From: Bernardetia sp963719525
GTDB lineage: Bacteria; Bacteroidota; Bacteroidia; Cytophagales; Bernardetiaceae
NCBI GenBank assembly: GCA_963719525.1
Contig: CAVRCG010000004.1
Coordinates: forward strand, 1,984,001-2,048,000
DNA: 64,000 bases
Direction: 5' to 3'
Below, piece by piece: positions 55,217 through 64,000 of this stretch (within the stretch, counting starts at the first letter, position 1; each line of letters starts with the position of its first letter). The translations under genes and the position numbers were made by a program. The notes under the pieces were generated by a model, which saw nothing but the letters and a program-made list of their open reading frames with translations, made no database searches and had not been told where the DNA came from.

Positions 55217-56089
55217 TCAAGATGCTTCTAATATATGATGAAGCATAGATCTTCCTTTATTGTTAAATAATTTGTTAGGTTTTCCTATTTTTATATTTCC
55301 ATTTGTGCCTTCTTGTATATTCTTCATAAATTGATATTCATCTATATTTTCACTATAAAAAAATACCTCTGTTAAGCGTGATATTTTTCCCATACCAATC
55401 AAAAATTCAGCGTTTTTCTTGTACTCCTTTGTAGGCAAAAGATATTGTACAAATTGTCCTTCTGTAAAATAAACTAACAAAAGAGGAATATAATGTTGAA
55501 TACTGGTTTCTCCTTCCTGAAAATCTACTCTCATTTCTCTTTGGTATTTTATCTGTTTTATATCACTCCACGAAAAACTATCTTTTCCTATTTCTATTCG
55601 ATTCCTGAAAATACGAACACCGTTTTCTTTTTCTCCTACAAACTCTTTGAATTTGTTGGAAGAAGTAATAACTGAATATAGAAGTCCAGTCAGTAATGCT
55701 GCAAAACTAGAAAGTATAAAATTAACACCCGTATCAGAAGCAAAAAAACTATCTGAAACAGACAAACCAATGAAAGAAACAAAAAAAGAAAATCCTACTA
55801 TACCAAAAGCATTATTAGTTGAAGGATTGCTTTTTAGTTCAACAATAATTTCTTTTGTTCTGTTTTCAATAACTAGTCTGGAAGGCAAAGCAGGAACAGA
55901 ATCAAGCGTTATTGGTTGCTGACAATGTTTTTCATCCATATAAATCCAACTTTCCTCTAAAAAACAAGACTGACAAGTCGCACAAAAAACAACGGTATCA
56001 TTTTCTCTGACAATATCGCCTGTAACTGGGTCAGTTCTGCCGATAATATGAGAATGAGTTGAGTATAGTTTGTGAGAATAGTAAGTCAT
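55217..56089 (-). CDS. Membrane protein with degenerate zinc-ribbon-like N-terminus, paralog of neighbour
   Basis: A 290-aa protein of unknown function. The N-terminus (GRTDPVTGDIVRENDTVVFCATCQSCFLEESW...KHC) looks like a treble-clef ribbon in which the first Cys pair is lost. Two membrane segments follow near 118-135 and 143-160. The cytoplasmic C-terminal half contains FSWSDIKQIKYQREMRVDF and IPLLLVYFTEGQF, matching YWKDIKQVKFQREMKHN and SLLLYLITGS of the gene directly upstream (56117-56698). The two are tandem paralogs on the same strand, 27 nt apart, probably in one transcript. No enzyme motif is seen. Confidence 0.75.
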   Translation of the reverse strand: MTYYSHKLYSTHSHIIGRTDPVTGDIVRENDTVVFCATCQSCFLEESWIYMDEKHCQQPITLDSVPALPSRLVIENRTKEIIVELKSNPSTNNAFGIVGFSFFVSFIGLSVSDSFFASDTGVNFILSSFAALLTGLLYSVITSSNKFKEFVGEKENGVRIFRNRIEIGKDSFSWSDIKQIKYQREMRVDFQEGETSIQHYIPLLLVYFTEGQFVQYLLPTKEYKKNAEFLIGMGKISRLTEVFFYSENIDEYQFMKNIQEGTNGNIKIGKPNKLFNNKGRSMLHHILEAS

Positions 56090-56116
56090 TTTTTAATTAA
56101 TTAGTAGAGTTTTAGA

Positions 56117-56698
56117 TTAAATATACTTTTTGTCATCTATCAAAATTTGAGGTTCTTCTAAGTAAATATTTTCTCTATTTTTTGTAAGTAATTTGAGTTT
56201 TTCGTATTCTACTTGATGTTCTGTATAAAAAGAAACAGTAGTAAATTTGGCTATGTGTATCAAACCTTTACAAAAAATGTTTGCTAAATCATAAGTTGTA
56301 GAAGGAACTTGAATAGTTCGTATGCTACCCGTTATTAGATAAAGCAACAATGAAGGACGATTTGAATAAGAGCCTTTGCCATTGTGCTTCATTTCTCGTT
56401 GAAACTTCACTTGTTTTATATCTTTCCAATAAACTTTTCCTTGTTCTGACTCTATTTGTTCTGATTCTATTCTATCCTCATAAATAGTTACAACTGATTT
56501 ATTTGTGTTTTCCTTCCAAAAAACAAAAATAGTAGCACTTAGTCCAAATGATTGTAACAAAGTCATTATCAAATTAAAAACTGAAAATTCTACAATATAC
56601 ATACAGATACCAAAAGTAATACTAAAAATAGCACTACAAGATTCAAGCATGTATTTTGGTTGTGCCTTCAAAGAAGCTATTGAAGTATCATCATGCAT
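56117..56698 (-). CDS. Small membrane protein, paralog of downstream neighbour
   Basis: The likely start is ATG 56698 (MHDDTSIASLKAQPKYML), giving 193 aa; the frame also opens at 56773 with an unconvincing hydrophobic leader. Two membrane segments lie near residues 18-38 and 42-60. The C-terminal half has EDRIESEQIESEQGKVYWKDIKQVKFQREMK, RPSLLLYLITGSIRTIQVPSTTY, and shares this domain, but not the ribbon-like N-terminus, with the gene at 55217-56089. The domain has a PH-like strand pattern, which is only an impression. Function unknown. Confidence 0.72.
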   Translation of the reverse strand: MHDDTSIASLKAQPKYMLESCSAIFSITFGICMYIVEFSVFNLIMTLLQSFGLSATIFVFWKENTNKSVVTIYEDRIESEQIESEQGKVYWKDIKQVKFQREMKHNGKGSYSNRPSLLLYLITGSIRTIQVPSTTYDLANIFCKGLIHIAKFTTVSFYTEHQVEYEKLKLLTKNRENIYLEEPQILIDDKKYI

Positions 56699-56766
56699 AA
56701 TGTGATTTTTGTAAATTTTTTGAAATTGATTAGGATAAGATTCAAAATAAAAAAATAGAAAACAAA

Positions 56767-56798
56767 TTTGCAAAATAAAAAGGTAGAATGTATTTTTG
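56767..56798 (+). promoter_or_regulatory. Bacteroidota-type promoter upstream of the imelysin-like gene
   Basis: TTTG (56767-56770), exactly 20 nt, TATTTTTG (56791-56798). It is 128 nt before ATG 56926 and reads away from the minus-strand pair. Confidence 0.65.
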
Positions 56799-56925
56799 TC
56801 GAAACCAAATCCTTATTTTAAATTAGTCTAAACAAAAATAGTGTAATTTGACTTAACAAATCTATCCTATTTCAAAAGTAGTAATTTGATTTATCAAATT
56901 CTCAAACTCAAAATCTATACGTATA

Positions 56926-58041
56926 ATGCAAACTATTTTTTCAAAACTGTATTTTATTTTACTTATATCGCTTCTCTCTTTTGGCTTTTCCTTTGGACTT
57001 TCATCGTGTGGAGAAAAAACAGAAACTACCAAAACAGAATTTGATAGAAAAGAATTATTAGAAAATATAGCTACTAATTTGATTATTCCTTCGTATCAAA
57101 ACTTAGAAAGTAATACAAATTTGCTTGCTGAAGCTACTGAAAATTTTACTCAAAATCCATCCGTTGCGACGCTAGAAAAAGCTCAAAATGTTTGGAAATC
57201 GGCTTATTTGTCTTTTCAAGATGCCAATGTGTATAATTTTGGTGCAGCACAAACTACGCTGGGTTCTGTTTTGGAAAACGTAGGAACATTTCCTGTAAGT
57301 GAAACCAAAATTGAAAGCTATATTACTGCTGGGAACTCGTCTTTGACTAATTTTGATAGAGATTCAAGAGGGTTTTTGGGAACTGAATATTTGCTTTTTG
57401 ATAAGGTAAGTAAAGAAGAAATCATAGCGAAATATACAGATATAAAAAGAAAAGAATACTTATTAGCTGTTGTAAAAAATATTCAAAATGAAGTAAAAAA
57501 AGTAAATAACTCTTGGGCAACTGGTTATAAAGAAACATTTGTAAACAATACAGGAACAGATGCAGGAAGTGGAGTTTCTATTTTATTTAACGAATGGAAT
57601 AAGAGTTTTGAGAGTATCAAAAATTTCAAATTAGGTCTGCCATTGGGAAGACGAGCAGGACAAGCGCAGGCAAATTCAAAGTTAGTAGAAGCCTACTATA
57701 GTAAAGAATCGATTGCGTTTTTGAAAGCACATTTTATAAATATTGAGCGTGTTTGGTACGGAACAAGTCTAACTGGACAAGATGGAATCGGTTTTGAAGA
57801 ATATTTGATGAGTGTAGAAGGTGGAGAAGCAGTAGTTACGGAAACAAAAACTCAATTAGAAGAGGTAAAGAAGATGATTACTCTTCTACCAAATGAGAAT
57901 ATGCAAACTCAAATTACTTCAAATCCAACAGCGATAAATAATGTTCTGACAGAAATGCAAAAGCTAACTCGTTTCTTCAAAAGTGAAATGGTTTCGCTTT
58001 TAGGAATTACGATTACGTATGACAGTGGCGATGGAGATTAA
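56926..58041 (+). CDS. Imelysin-family (M75-like) lipoprotein
   Basis: A 371-aa lipoprotein: signal MQTIFSKLYFILLISLLSFG, lipobox GLSSC with Cys near 28. The mature part has the imelysin fold pattern: YQNLESNTNLLAEATENF, NVWKSAYLSFQDANVYNFGA, then DRDSRGFLGTEYLLFDK, and a second half with GLPLGRRAGQAQ and a GTSLTGQDGIGFEEYL helix. The family motif GxHxxE is altered here: GFLGTE has Leu at the His position (about 149-154), so the metal site or peptidase activity may be absent. Imelysins are surface or periplasmic proteins tied to iron acquisition in several bacteria; no iron-uptake gene is adjacent. A terminator follows. Confidence 0.85.
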   Translation: MQTIFSKLYFILLISLLSFGFSFGLSSCGEKTETTKTEFDRKELLENIATNLIIPSYQNLESNTNLLAEATENFTQNPSVATLEKAQNVWKSAYLSFQDANVYNFGAAQTTLGSVLENVGTFPVSETKIESYITAGNSSLTNFDRDSRGFLGTEYLLFDKVSKEEIIAKYTDIKRKEYLLAVVKNIQNEVKKVNNSWATGYKETFVNNTGTDAGSGVSILFNEWNKSFESIKNFKLGLPLGRRAGQAQANSKLVEAYYSKESIAFLKAHFINIERVWYGTSLTGQDGIGFEEYLMSVEGGEAVVTETKTQLEEVKKMITLLPNENMQTQITSNPTAINNVLTEMQKLTRFFKSEMVSLLGITITYDSGDGD

Positions 58042-58092
58042 TTTTTGGAAAATGAAGAATAAAAATACGTGGGAAATCAAAACAGAAATACT

Positions 58093-58128
58093 AAAATGCT
58101 ACTTTAACTTTGTTTGAAGTAGCGTTTT
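58093..58128 (+). terminator. Terminator after the imelysin-like gene
   Basis: AAAATGCTACTT (58093-58104) pairs with AAGTAGCGTTTT (58117-58128), followed by more T residues. Confidence 0.8.
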
Positions 58129-58221
58129 TTTATGTTAAAAAAGTAGGGTTTTTATGGAAAAAAGAAGCAACTTTGTTTTGAAAATACCCAAACACACAAT
58201 CAGAATAATTACTAATTTACA

Positions 58222-59010
58222 ATGAATAGTTTCCATAAAGCTCTCTCTTGGATTACAACACCTCTTTTTATCATCGTTTTTTATTGTACGCTTTATATTT
58301 TTCACGCCGTGCAAGTTATTTCTCTGCATATTTGGGGATATAAAGGACATAAAAAGAGTGTTGATTACATGGCTTTTTGGCTCATGCAAGGCTTACGAAC
58401 CATAGGAGCAAGACTTCCAAAGATGCAACAGCCAGATTTGCCAACCGACAGACCGATTATTGTTGTCTCTAATCATCAGGGTATTTACGATGTACCTGCT
58501 ATTCTCTGGACATTTAGAAAATATCATCCAAAATTTGTGAGTAAGAAAGAATTGGAGTACGGAACGCCAGCTATTTCGTATAATTTGCGTCACGGAGGTT
58601 CGGTTTTGATTGATAGAAAAGATAGAAGACAAGCTCTAGTAGCGATGACACAGTTTTCAAAATATATAGCAGAAAATAATTATGCAGGTTGTATTTTTCC
58701 AGAAGGAACACGCTCTAAAAACGGGACAATGCTAGAGTTTAAACCAGCAGGAATACTTATGATGCTCAAATCAATGGCAAAAAATCCTCCTATTGTTGTT
58801 CCTGTGGTGATAGATAATTTTTGGAAAATACAACGTTACCATTTCAAACCTATTCCATTTGGGATTGATTTTTATCTGAAAGTTTTAGAACCGATTGATG
58901 TGAGAACTTGGACAGAAGAAGGAAATAGCTCAACCTCTTTAATTGCAGAAATAGAAAAAAGAATACAGGAAGGTTTGGAGAAGAGTAGGGATAGTAAAAA
59001 AAGGAAATGA
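58222..59010 (+). CDS. plsC: 1-acyl-sn-glycerol-3-phosphate acyltransferase (PlsC-type)
   Basis: A 262-aa membrane-associated acyltransferase that makes phosphatidic acid from lysophosphatidic acid. The HX4D catalytic motif is NHQGIYD (H85, D90) and the substrate-binding motif is FPEGTRS (159-165), with the second-block pattern LRHGGSVLIDRKDRR between them and the PIVVPVVIDNFWKIQ strand after. One N-terminal membrane helix (about 10-35) is present. It is a single gene; the GTG/ATG context is unambiguous (ATG 58222). The PlsC fold also covers lyso-ornithine and other acyltransferases, so the exact acceptor is likely, not proven. Confidence 0.9.
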   Translation: MNSFHKALSWITTPLFIIVFYCTLYIFHAVQVISLHIWGYKGHKKSVDYMAFWLMQGLRTIGARLPKMQQPDLPTDRPIIVVSNHQGIYDVPAILWTFRKYHPKFVSKKELEYGTPAISYNLRHGGSVLIDRKDRRQALVAMTQFSKYIAENNYAGCIFPEGTRSKNGTMLEFKPAGILMMLKSMAKNPPIVVPVVIDNFWKIQRYHFKPIPFGIDFYLKVLEPIDVRTWTEEGNSSTSLIAEIEKRIQEGLEKSRDSKKRK

Positions 59011-59011
59011 A

Positions 59012-59035
59012 CAGATATTTATCTGGCTTTTTTTT
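59012..59035 (+). terminator. Weak terminator after plsC
   Basis: Short CAGAT/ATCTG stem followed by a T-run of eight residues. Confidence 0.4.
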
Positions 59036-59216
59036 GCAATGGTTTTTCGCTTGATGAATTAATCTTCTATCTGAAACATATTTCGAAGAACAGCAACACT
59101 AATTTTACTAGACAATCTCTTTCTTTTTATCTTAAAAATTAGTATTATTACATTGAACAAATAAGTGTTTTTTTCTCCTCCTCTGAATTAGTTGCTTTTC
59201 ACAACATATCAATAAA

Positions 59217-62200
59217 ATGAACTACAAATTATACAATTTGAATGCAATTAGAAGTTTCTTGTTTCTAGTAATTATGTTTTGCAGCTTGGCTAATTTGTAT
59301 GCACAAAATTTTGTGCCTGAAATAGGACTTCCTTTAGTACACAATTTTTTACAGCAGGAATATGAAGCAGCTTCTCAAAACTGGGCTATCGCTCAAAGTC
59401 CAAATGGATTTATTTATGTGGGAAATAACGATGGTGTGTTAGAATTTGATGGCAAAAATTGGGAACTATACAGAACCGATACCGAAACAACTGTAAAATC
59501 TTTAGCAATTAATAATAAAGGAGAAATTTTTGTCGGTACTGAAAAAGGGCTTGGAATGCTAAAACCTGATTCTACTCATACGTTACATTATGTTTCGCTG
59601 GTAAGTCAAATTCCTAAAGAGAAAAGTAATTTTACCGACGTATGGCAGACCTTTGTAAAAGACAATAAAGTATATTTTAGAACCTCTGAATATCTCTTTA
59701 TTTTTAAAGATAAAAAATTAGAGAAGATACTAGAACCTACTGATAGATTTCATACAGCTATTCTGACAAATAATACATTGTATATAAAAGACCATAAAAA
59801 AGGAGTTTTGAAATTAAATCAGAACGACGAGCTAGAACCTATTGCTAATCAGCCAGTAGGATTGGATAATATCTATGGAGCGTTTTATGAAAATGATGAA
59901 CTTACTGTTTTTTCTCGTCCTGAAGGTATTTTTAGTGTAAAGAATAAGACAGTTTCTTTTGCAGAATTTACGTGTATGAATATTCTCAATCAAGCAAAAG
60001 CCTATTCTTCCATTGAACTCTCCAAAAACCAGCTTGCTATCGGAACACTTAGAAATGGAGTCTTTATTACAGATAAAAAGGGTAATATTTTACTTCATTT
60101 GAACGAAGAAAACATACTGACCAATAATGTAATTTATGGAATGTTTTTGGATAAAGATAAAAATCTTTGGTTGGCAACTGATAACGGAATTTCTTGTATT
60201 TATTTGAATATTCCTTATTCCATTATCAATGCTTCACAAGGCATAGATGGAAAAGGACTTAACATAACTTATTCTCCTTTTTATCAAAAAATATACATTG
60301 GTACTACAACAGGTATTTATCAAAACGATTTTCCTCAAAAGATAGAGCCAACTGACGGCACACAGAAGAAATATAGAATTTTGGAAGCAACAGAAGGATA
60401 TGCTTTATCTGTACTCAATCAAAATAAGGTTTTGTATTATGGACATAATTTAGGAGTAATTCAGATAAATAATGAAATAGCTCAATTTATCGCTTTTCAA
60501 GTAAGAAGTAAAGTTACATGGAAAGTAGAGGCAACCGAAGACAGTTTGAAGTTTTTGAAACTGCATAACAAAGGAATTGGATTATTCACAAAGAATGAAA
60601 ACAAAGACAGAGCTAATGTAGGAATAGAAAAAATATATACCAACTTTGATGAAAGTATTCGTGAATTAGTACAACACAAAAAATATTGGTGGACAAGCAA
60701 CAACAACAATTTGTTTCGCCTTACTTTTTCGGAAAGCTACGATAGTCTTTTAGAAATAAAATTATACGGAGAGGGTTTTGAAAATGGAATCTTACTCGAA
60801 AATAGAATTTATAAGATAAATGATAAAATATATTTTGCCAATGGAAAAAATATATATGAGTATCAAGAAGAGAAAGATGAGTTTGTAGAAAGTACTCTTT
60901 CTTCATATTTTAAAGGGCTTGAAGTCAATATGCTAACAGAAGATGAAAAAGGAAACATTTGGTATCATATAGGAAAAGAGAAAGCAAATAAAAGAGGTGT
61001 TTTGTGGAAACAAAAATCCAATAATTCTCAAGCTGCATTTAAAGATCAAAGTGATTTTACAGCTTTGTTAAAAGCATTTCCCAACCTAACTACTAATATA
61101 CTTCCTAACCAAAAGTTAGCTATTGGAGTAGAAGATGGGTTTGTAATTGTAGATGGACAAAAAGAATTTAAGAGCGACGAAAAAATAAGTGTGAACATCC
61201 GAAAAGTAGAATTTTTGGGAGAATCTGATTCACTTCTGTTTGGAGGAGTATTTTTTGGAGAAGATAGTTTGATTATAAATAACCAGTCTAAGAAGCAAGA
61301 ACTAAAATTAGAGCATAGCTTGAATGCACTACGCTTTTCTTTCGCAAGTCCTTATCCAATTTTTGCAGAAAAAACAGAATACCGTTACAAATTAGAAGAA
61401 CTAGAAGATAAATGGTTGATTTGGTCAGAAAAAAACCAAAAAGAATACACTAATTTACCAGAAGGAAAGTATAAATTTGTGGTACAGGCAAGAAATATTT
61501 GGGGTATCCAAAGCGAACAAACTGCTTATAGATTTGAAATTTATCCTCCTCTTTACAGAACGTGGTGGGCATATACTACTTACTTTTTGCTTTTGGTGGT
61601 ACTCATCTATTTGATAGTAAAACTGAACACCAGAAGGTTAAAGCAAGATAAAGCAAAGCTAGAAAATTTGGTAAAACAGCGTACAGCACAGCTAGAGCAG
61701 CAAAATAAAACGGTTGTAGAACAGAGTGAGGCTCTATTATACCAAAACAATAATATTAGGTCAAGTATTAGTTATGCAAGCCGTATTCAACAAGCTATTT
61801 TGCCCCCTATTGAGGAAATAAAAAACAATTTTAACGATGCTTTTGTGTTTTGGCTTCCTCGTGATGTAGTTTCTGGAGATTTTTATTGGTTTGCTAAAGT
61901 GGATAATAAAGTATGTATTGCTGCTATTGATTGTACAGGACACGGAGTACCAGGAGCATTTATGTCTATGATTGGAAATGACCTTCTAAATCAAATTATA
62001 ATAGAAAGAAAAATAACTGAACCTTCTCAAATTTTATCTCAACTACACTTTCAAGTAGTAAATTTGTTGCGTCAAAATGAAACTAAGAATCGTGATGGAA
62101 TGGACATGGCAATTTGTATTTATGACCAAACAAGTAAAGAACTCGTTTTTGCAGGTGCAAAAAATCCTCTTTATTATGTTCAAAATGGAGAACTGAAAGA

Positions 62201-62516
62201 TATTACAGGAAGCAAGCAACCAATAGGAGGACAATGGGATAAGAAAAACGAACAACTATACAAAAGTCATACTTTATTGATTGAAGAAGAAACGACTTTC
62301 TTTATCTGTACTGATGGATATCAAGACCAGTTTGGAGGAGAGAAGAACAAAAAAATGATGAGAAAAAGAATGAAATCTTATTTATTAAAAGTAGCTGACT
62401 TAGAAGGGGAAATCCAAAAACAAAAGTTAGAAAACTACTTTCTCAAATGGAAACAAGAAGAAGAACAAATCAACGACGTACTTGTAATAGGGTTTAAAGT
62501 AGGCAAAAAATTATAA
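59217..62516 (+). CDS. Propeller-sensor / Y_Y_Y / SpoIIE PP2C phosphatase
   Basis: A 1099-aa inner-membrane receptor with an exported sensor. Signal peptide 1-30 (LANLYAQ). Residues about 40-700 form a two-component-regulator propeller: repeats such as SPNGFIYVGNNDGVLEFDGKNWE, NKGEIFVGTEKGLGML, LWLATDNGISCIYL. A Y_Y_Y domain follows (about 725-780; TEYRYKLEELEDKWLIWSEKNQ, LPEGKYKFVVQARNIWG). One membrane helix (782-803), a coiled coil, the shared SSISYASRIQQAILP linker and a SpoIIE/PP2C domain (860-1095) with DCTGHGVPGAFMSMIG, DGMDMAI, TDGYQDQFGG and NDVLVIG metal residues intact. In hybrid two-component systems this sensor detects oligosaccharides; here the output is a phosphatase instead of a kinase. 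A tandem paralog follows 168 nt downstream. Confidence 0.9.
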   Translation: MNYKLYNLNAIRSFLFLVIMFCSLANLYAQNFVPEIGLPLVHNFLQQEYEAASQNWAIAQSPNGFIYVGNNDGVLEFDGKNWELYRTDTETTVKSLAINNKGEIFVGTEKGLGMLKPDSTHTLHYVSLVSQIPKEKSNFTDVWQTFVKDNKVYFRTSEYLFIFKDKKLEKILEPTDRFHTAILTNNTLYIKDHKKGVLKLNQNDELEPIANQPVGLDNIYGAFYENDELTVFSRPEGIFSVKNKTVSFAEFTCMNILNQAKAYSSIELSKNQLAIGTLRNGVFITDKKGNILLHLNEENILTNNVIYGMFLDKDKNLWLATDNGISCIYLNIPYSIINASQGIDGKGLNITYSPFYQKIYIGTTTGIYQNDFPQKIEPTDGTQKKYRILEATEGYALSVLNQNKVLYYGHNLGVIQINNEIAQFIAFQVRSKVTWKVEATEDSLKFLKLHNKGIGLFTKNENKDRANVGIEKIYTNFDESIRELVQHKKYWWTSNNNNLFRLTFSESYDSLLEIKLYGEGFENGILLENRIYKINDKIYFANGKNIYEYQEEKDEFVESTLSSYFKGLEVNMLTEDEKGNIWYHIGKEKANKRGVLWKQKSNNSQAAFKDQSDFTALLKAFPNLTTNILPNQKLAIGVEDGFVIVDGQKEFKSDEKISVNIRKVEFLGESDSLLFGGVFFGEDSLIINNQSKKQELKLEHSLNALRFSFASPYPIFAEKTEYRYKLEELEDKWLIWSEKNQKEYTNLPEGKYKFVVQARNIWGIQSEQTAYRFEIYPPLYRTWWAYTTYFLLLVVLIYLIVKLNTRRLKQDKAKLENLVKQRTAQLEQQNKTVVEQSEALLYQNNNIRSSISYASRIQQAILPPIEEIKNNFNDAFVFWLPRDVVSGDFYWFAKVDNKVCIAAIDCTGHGVPGAFMSMIGNDLLNQIIIERKITEPSQILSQLHFQVVNLLRQNETKNRDGMDMAICIYDQTSKELVFAGAKNPLYYVQNGELKDITGSKQPIGGQWDKKNEQLYKSHTLLIEEETTFFICTDGYQDQFGGEKNKKMMRKRMKSYLLKVADLEGEIQKQKLENYFLKWKQEEEQINDVLVIGFKVGKKL

Positions 62517-62684
62517 AAAGCCTTCTAAATACAATAAAATACTCAAAAACGCTTTACTTTTCAATTAAATTGCCTTATCATTGTATAAATCTGATTTATA
62601 TTATTAAAACAAAAGAACAAAAAAATTATTTCCCCTTAACTTTTCTAATTTTATTGTTCTTATAGTACTGCTTTATAACTTTAT

Positions 62685-64000
62685 ATGAAAATAATTTACT
62701 TTCCCTTTAAAAGAAATAATTTAAAACTTTATTTTCTTACTTTTTTACATTGTCTTTTTTTTAGTGTGTTTTGTGTTTTTAGTCAAACTATATTAGCTCA
62801 AACTATTTCTAGTTTTGTTCCAGAAATAGGATTTCCTTTAGTGCGTAATTTTTCGCCAGAGCAGTACGGTTCTTCTTCCTCTCAAAACTGGGCGATCGCT
62901 CAAAGTCCAAACGGATTTATTTATGTGGGAAATAATGGAGGAGTTTTGGAGTTTGATGGAAAAGACTGGCGTAGATATGAAACTACAAATAAATCTACTG
63001 TAAAATCATTAGCCATAACTAAGAAAGGAGAAATAGTTGTCGGTGCAAAAGGAGAAATTGGAATACTAAAACCTGATTCTACAGGAACGCTACATTACGT
63101 TTCCTTAATGCACAAAATACCAGAAGACAAACAAAACTTTAATGACGTTTGGCAAATCTTTGTTAAAGAAAAGAAGAGTAATTACGAGGTTTATTTTCGA
63201 ACAGCAGAGCAGATTTTAATCTATGAGAATGGAGCTTTTGTGAAAATAATCGAACCTAAAGACAGATTTTATACAGCTTTTTTTGTTGATAATATATTTT
63301 ATGTAAAGGATAATCAAGATGATGAAGGACTCTTAAAATTAAGTCAGAAGTACAAATTAGAAAGGATAGCAGAACAAATAGTAGGAATAGGGAATATTTA
63401 TGGTGTTTTTAAAGGAAAAGAAAATGATGTTTTGCGTGTTTTTACTCGTCCAGAAGGAGTATTTGAAATCAAGAACAAAAAATCTACTGCCATCAAATTT
63501 GCATCTTCATCTACCTTAAATCAAGCAAAAGGATACACTTCCATTCTTCTTCCTACAAACGAAATAGCTGTTGCAACGCTCCGAGATGGCGTTTTTATTA
63601 CAGATTTTGAAGGAAATATAAAATTGCATCTAAATAAAGAAAATATATTACAAAGCAATACCATTTACGACCTTTTTTTGGACAAACAACATAATTTGTG
63701 GCTTGCTACCGATAATGGCATTTCTTGCGTTTACTTAAATGTTCCTTATTCTACTATTGGAGAAAATCAAAATGCAGCAGGTAAGGGGCTAACAGTAGAT
63801 TATTCGAAAAATTACAACAAAATTTATCTAGGAACTACTTTAGGAATTTATCAAAACAACTATAAAAATAGAACTAATCCTACAAATGGTAAATACGATC
63901 TGTTTTCTATAGTAGAACGAACTGAAGGATATGCGTTAGCTTCGACTTCTTATAAAAACAAAATTTATCATGGACATAGTTTAGGAATTTTTCGAAACAA
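62685..64000 (+). CDS. Second propeller-type sensor, paralog of upstream gene (cut by window edge)
   Basis: From ATG 62685 the frame is open for 438 codons to the window end. It starts MKIIYFPFKRNN, a hydrophobic signal segment to about residue 40 (SQTILAQTISS), then FVPEIGFPLVRNF, SQNWAIAQSPNGFIYVGNNG, FDGKDWRRYETT and LWLATDNGISCVYLNVPYST, closely matching the neighbour (FVPEIGLPLVHNF, SQNWAIAQSPNGFIYVGNND, LATDNGISCIYLNIPYS). A SpoIIE output domain like the neighbour's is expected beyond the edge but cannot be seen. The pair looks like a tandem duplication whose sensors have since diverged. Confidence 0.9.
   Translation, partial: MKIIYFPFKRNNLKLYFLTFLHCLFFSVFCVFSQTILAQTISSFVPEIGFPLVRNFSPEQYGSSSSQNWAIAQSPNGFIYVGNNGGVLEFDGKDWRRYETTNKSTVKSLAITKKGEIVVGAKGEIGILKPDSTGTLHYVSLMHKIPEDKQNFNDVWQIFVKEKKSNYEVYFRTAEQILIYENGAFVKIIEPKDRFYTAFFVDNIFYVKDNQDDEGLLKLSQKYKLERIAEQIVGIGNIYGVFKGKENDVLRVFTRPEGVFEIKNKKSTAIKFASSSTLNQAKGYTSILLPTNEIAVATLRDGVFITDFEGNIKLHLNKENILQSNTIYDLFLDKQHNLWLATDNGISCVYLNVPYSTIGENQNAAGKGLTVDYSKNYNKIYLGTTLGIYQNNYKNRTNPTNGKYDLFSIVERTEGYALASTSYKNKIYHGHSLGIFRN

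Noticed and set aside
58105..58112. TAACTTTG as a promoter for plsC
   Set aside because: It lies in the loop of the imelysin terminator and lacks an upstream TTTG.

Overview
The window looks like chromosomal DNA of an AT-rich gliding-type Bacteroidota, probably Cytophagales (Bernardetia/Flexibacter-like; the genus is an impression, not a measurement). The signs are: type IX secretion (T9SS) C-terminal sorting domains on two giant secreted proteins, a SprE/PorW-like TPR lipoprotein, a DUF6029 barrel, promoters of the Bacteroidota form TTTG-N19/20-TAnnTTTG, few Shine-Dalgarno sites, and many SpoIIE/PP2C phosphatases with large sensor modules. I see no tRNA, rRNA, CRISPR array, transposase or phage gene.

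Layout. 1-5.3 kb: end of a small STAS-like gene, a multi-PAS SpoIIE phosphatase split by one in-frame TGA, and a membrane protein. 5.3-8.4 kb (minus): AhpD-like protein, frameshifted PSP1/RicT gene, lipoprotein and Nif3 protein. 8.7-20.2 kb (plus): a CNBD/MinD-like fusion, a PD-(D/E)XK-like protein, an S41 protease, a frameshifted DUF6029 gene, pruA, a sprE-like gene and a second nuclease-fold-like protein. 20.4-43.6 kb: two divergent giant T9SS surface-protein genes around a 1.17-kb repeat-rich spacer. The minus-strand gene carries at least eight indels; the plus-strand gene is an intact 4.9-kaa reading frame with 15 near-identical 261-bp repeats. 43.7-50.3 kb (minus): aldo/keto reductase, MoxR-like ATPase, unknown exported protein, dCache-HAMP-SpoIIE phosphatase. 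50.6-54 kb (plus): M24 peptidase-like protein, CNBD histidine kinase, small conserved protein, RlpA-like lipoprotein. 54-55.2 kb: a gene-free RNA locus with two SRP RNA genes, each with promoter and terminator, and a third highly structured palindromic element. 55.2-64 kb: two paralogous membrane proteins, an imelysin-like lipoprotein, a PlsC acyltransferase, and two tandem paralogous propeller/SpoIIE sensors, the last cut by the window edge.

How it fits together. Four SpoIIE-type PP2C phosphatases carry different input domains (PAS/PilJ-like, dCache, propeller). With two CNBD proteins, a histidine kinase and a STAS-like fragment, the window is rich in signalling. The giant adhesin-like proteins would be clients of the T9SS, of which SprE is a component. 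Several palindromic repeats, two with target-site-like flanks, lie in the spacers.

Four genes are broken by small lesions (one stop; single-base indels). The lesions cluster strongly in one giant gene while a 14.7-kb frame next door is intact, which argues for real decay of that gene. The isolated lesions in the PSP1, DUF6029 and PAS genes could be mutations or base-calling errors.
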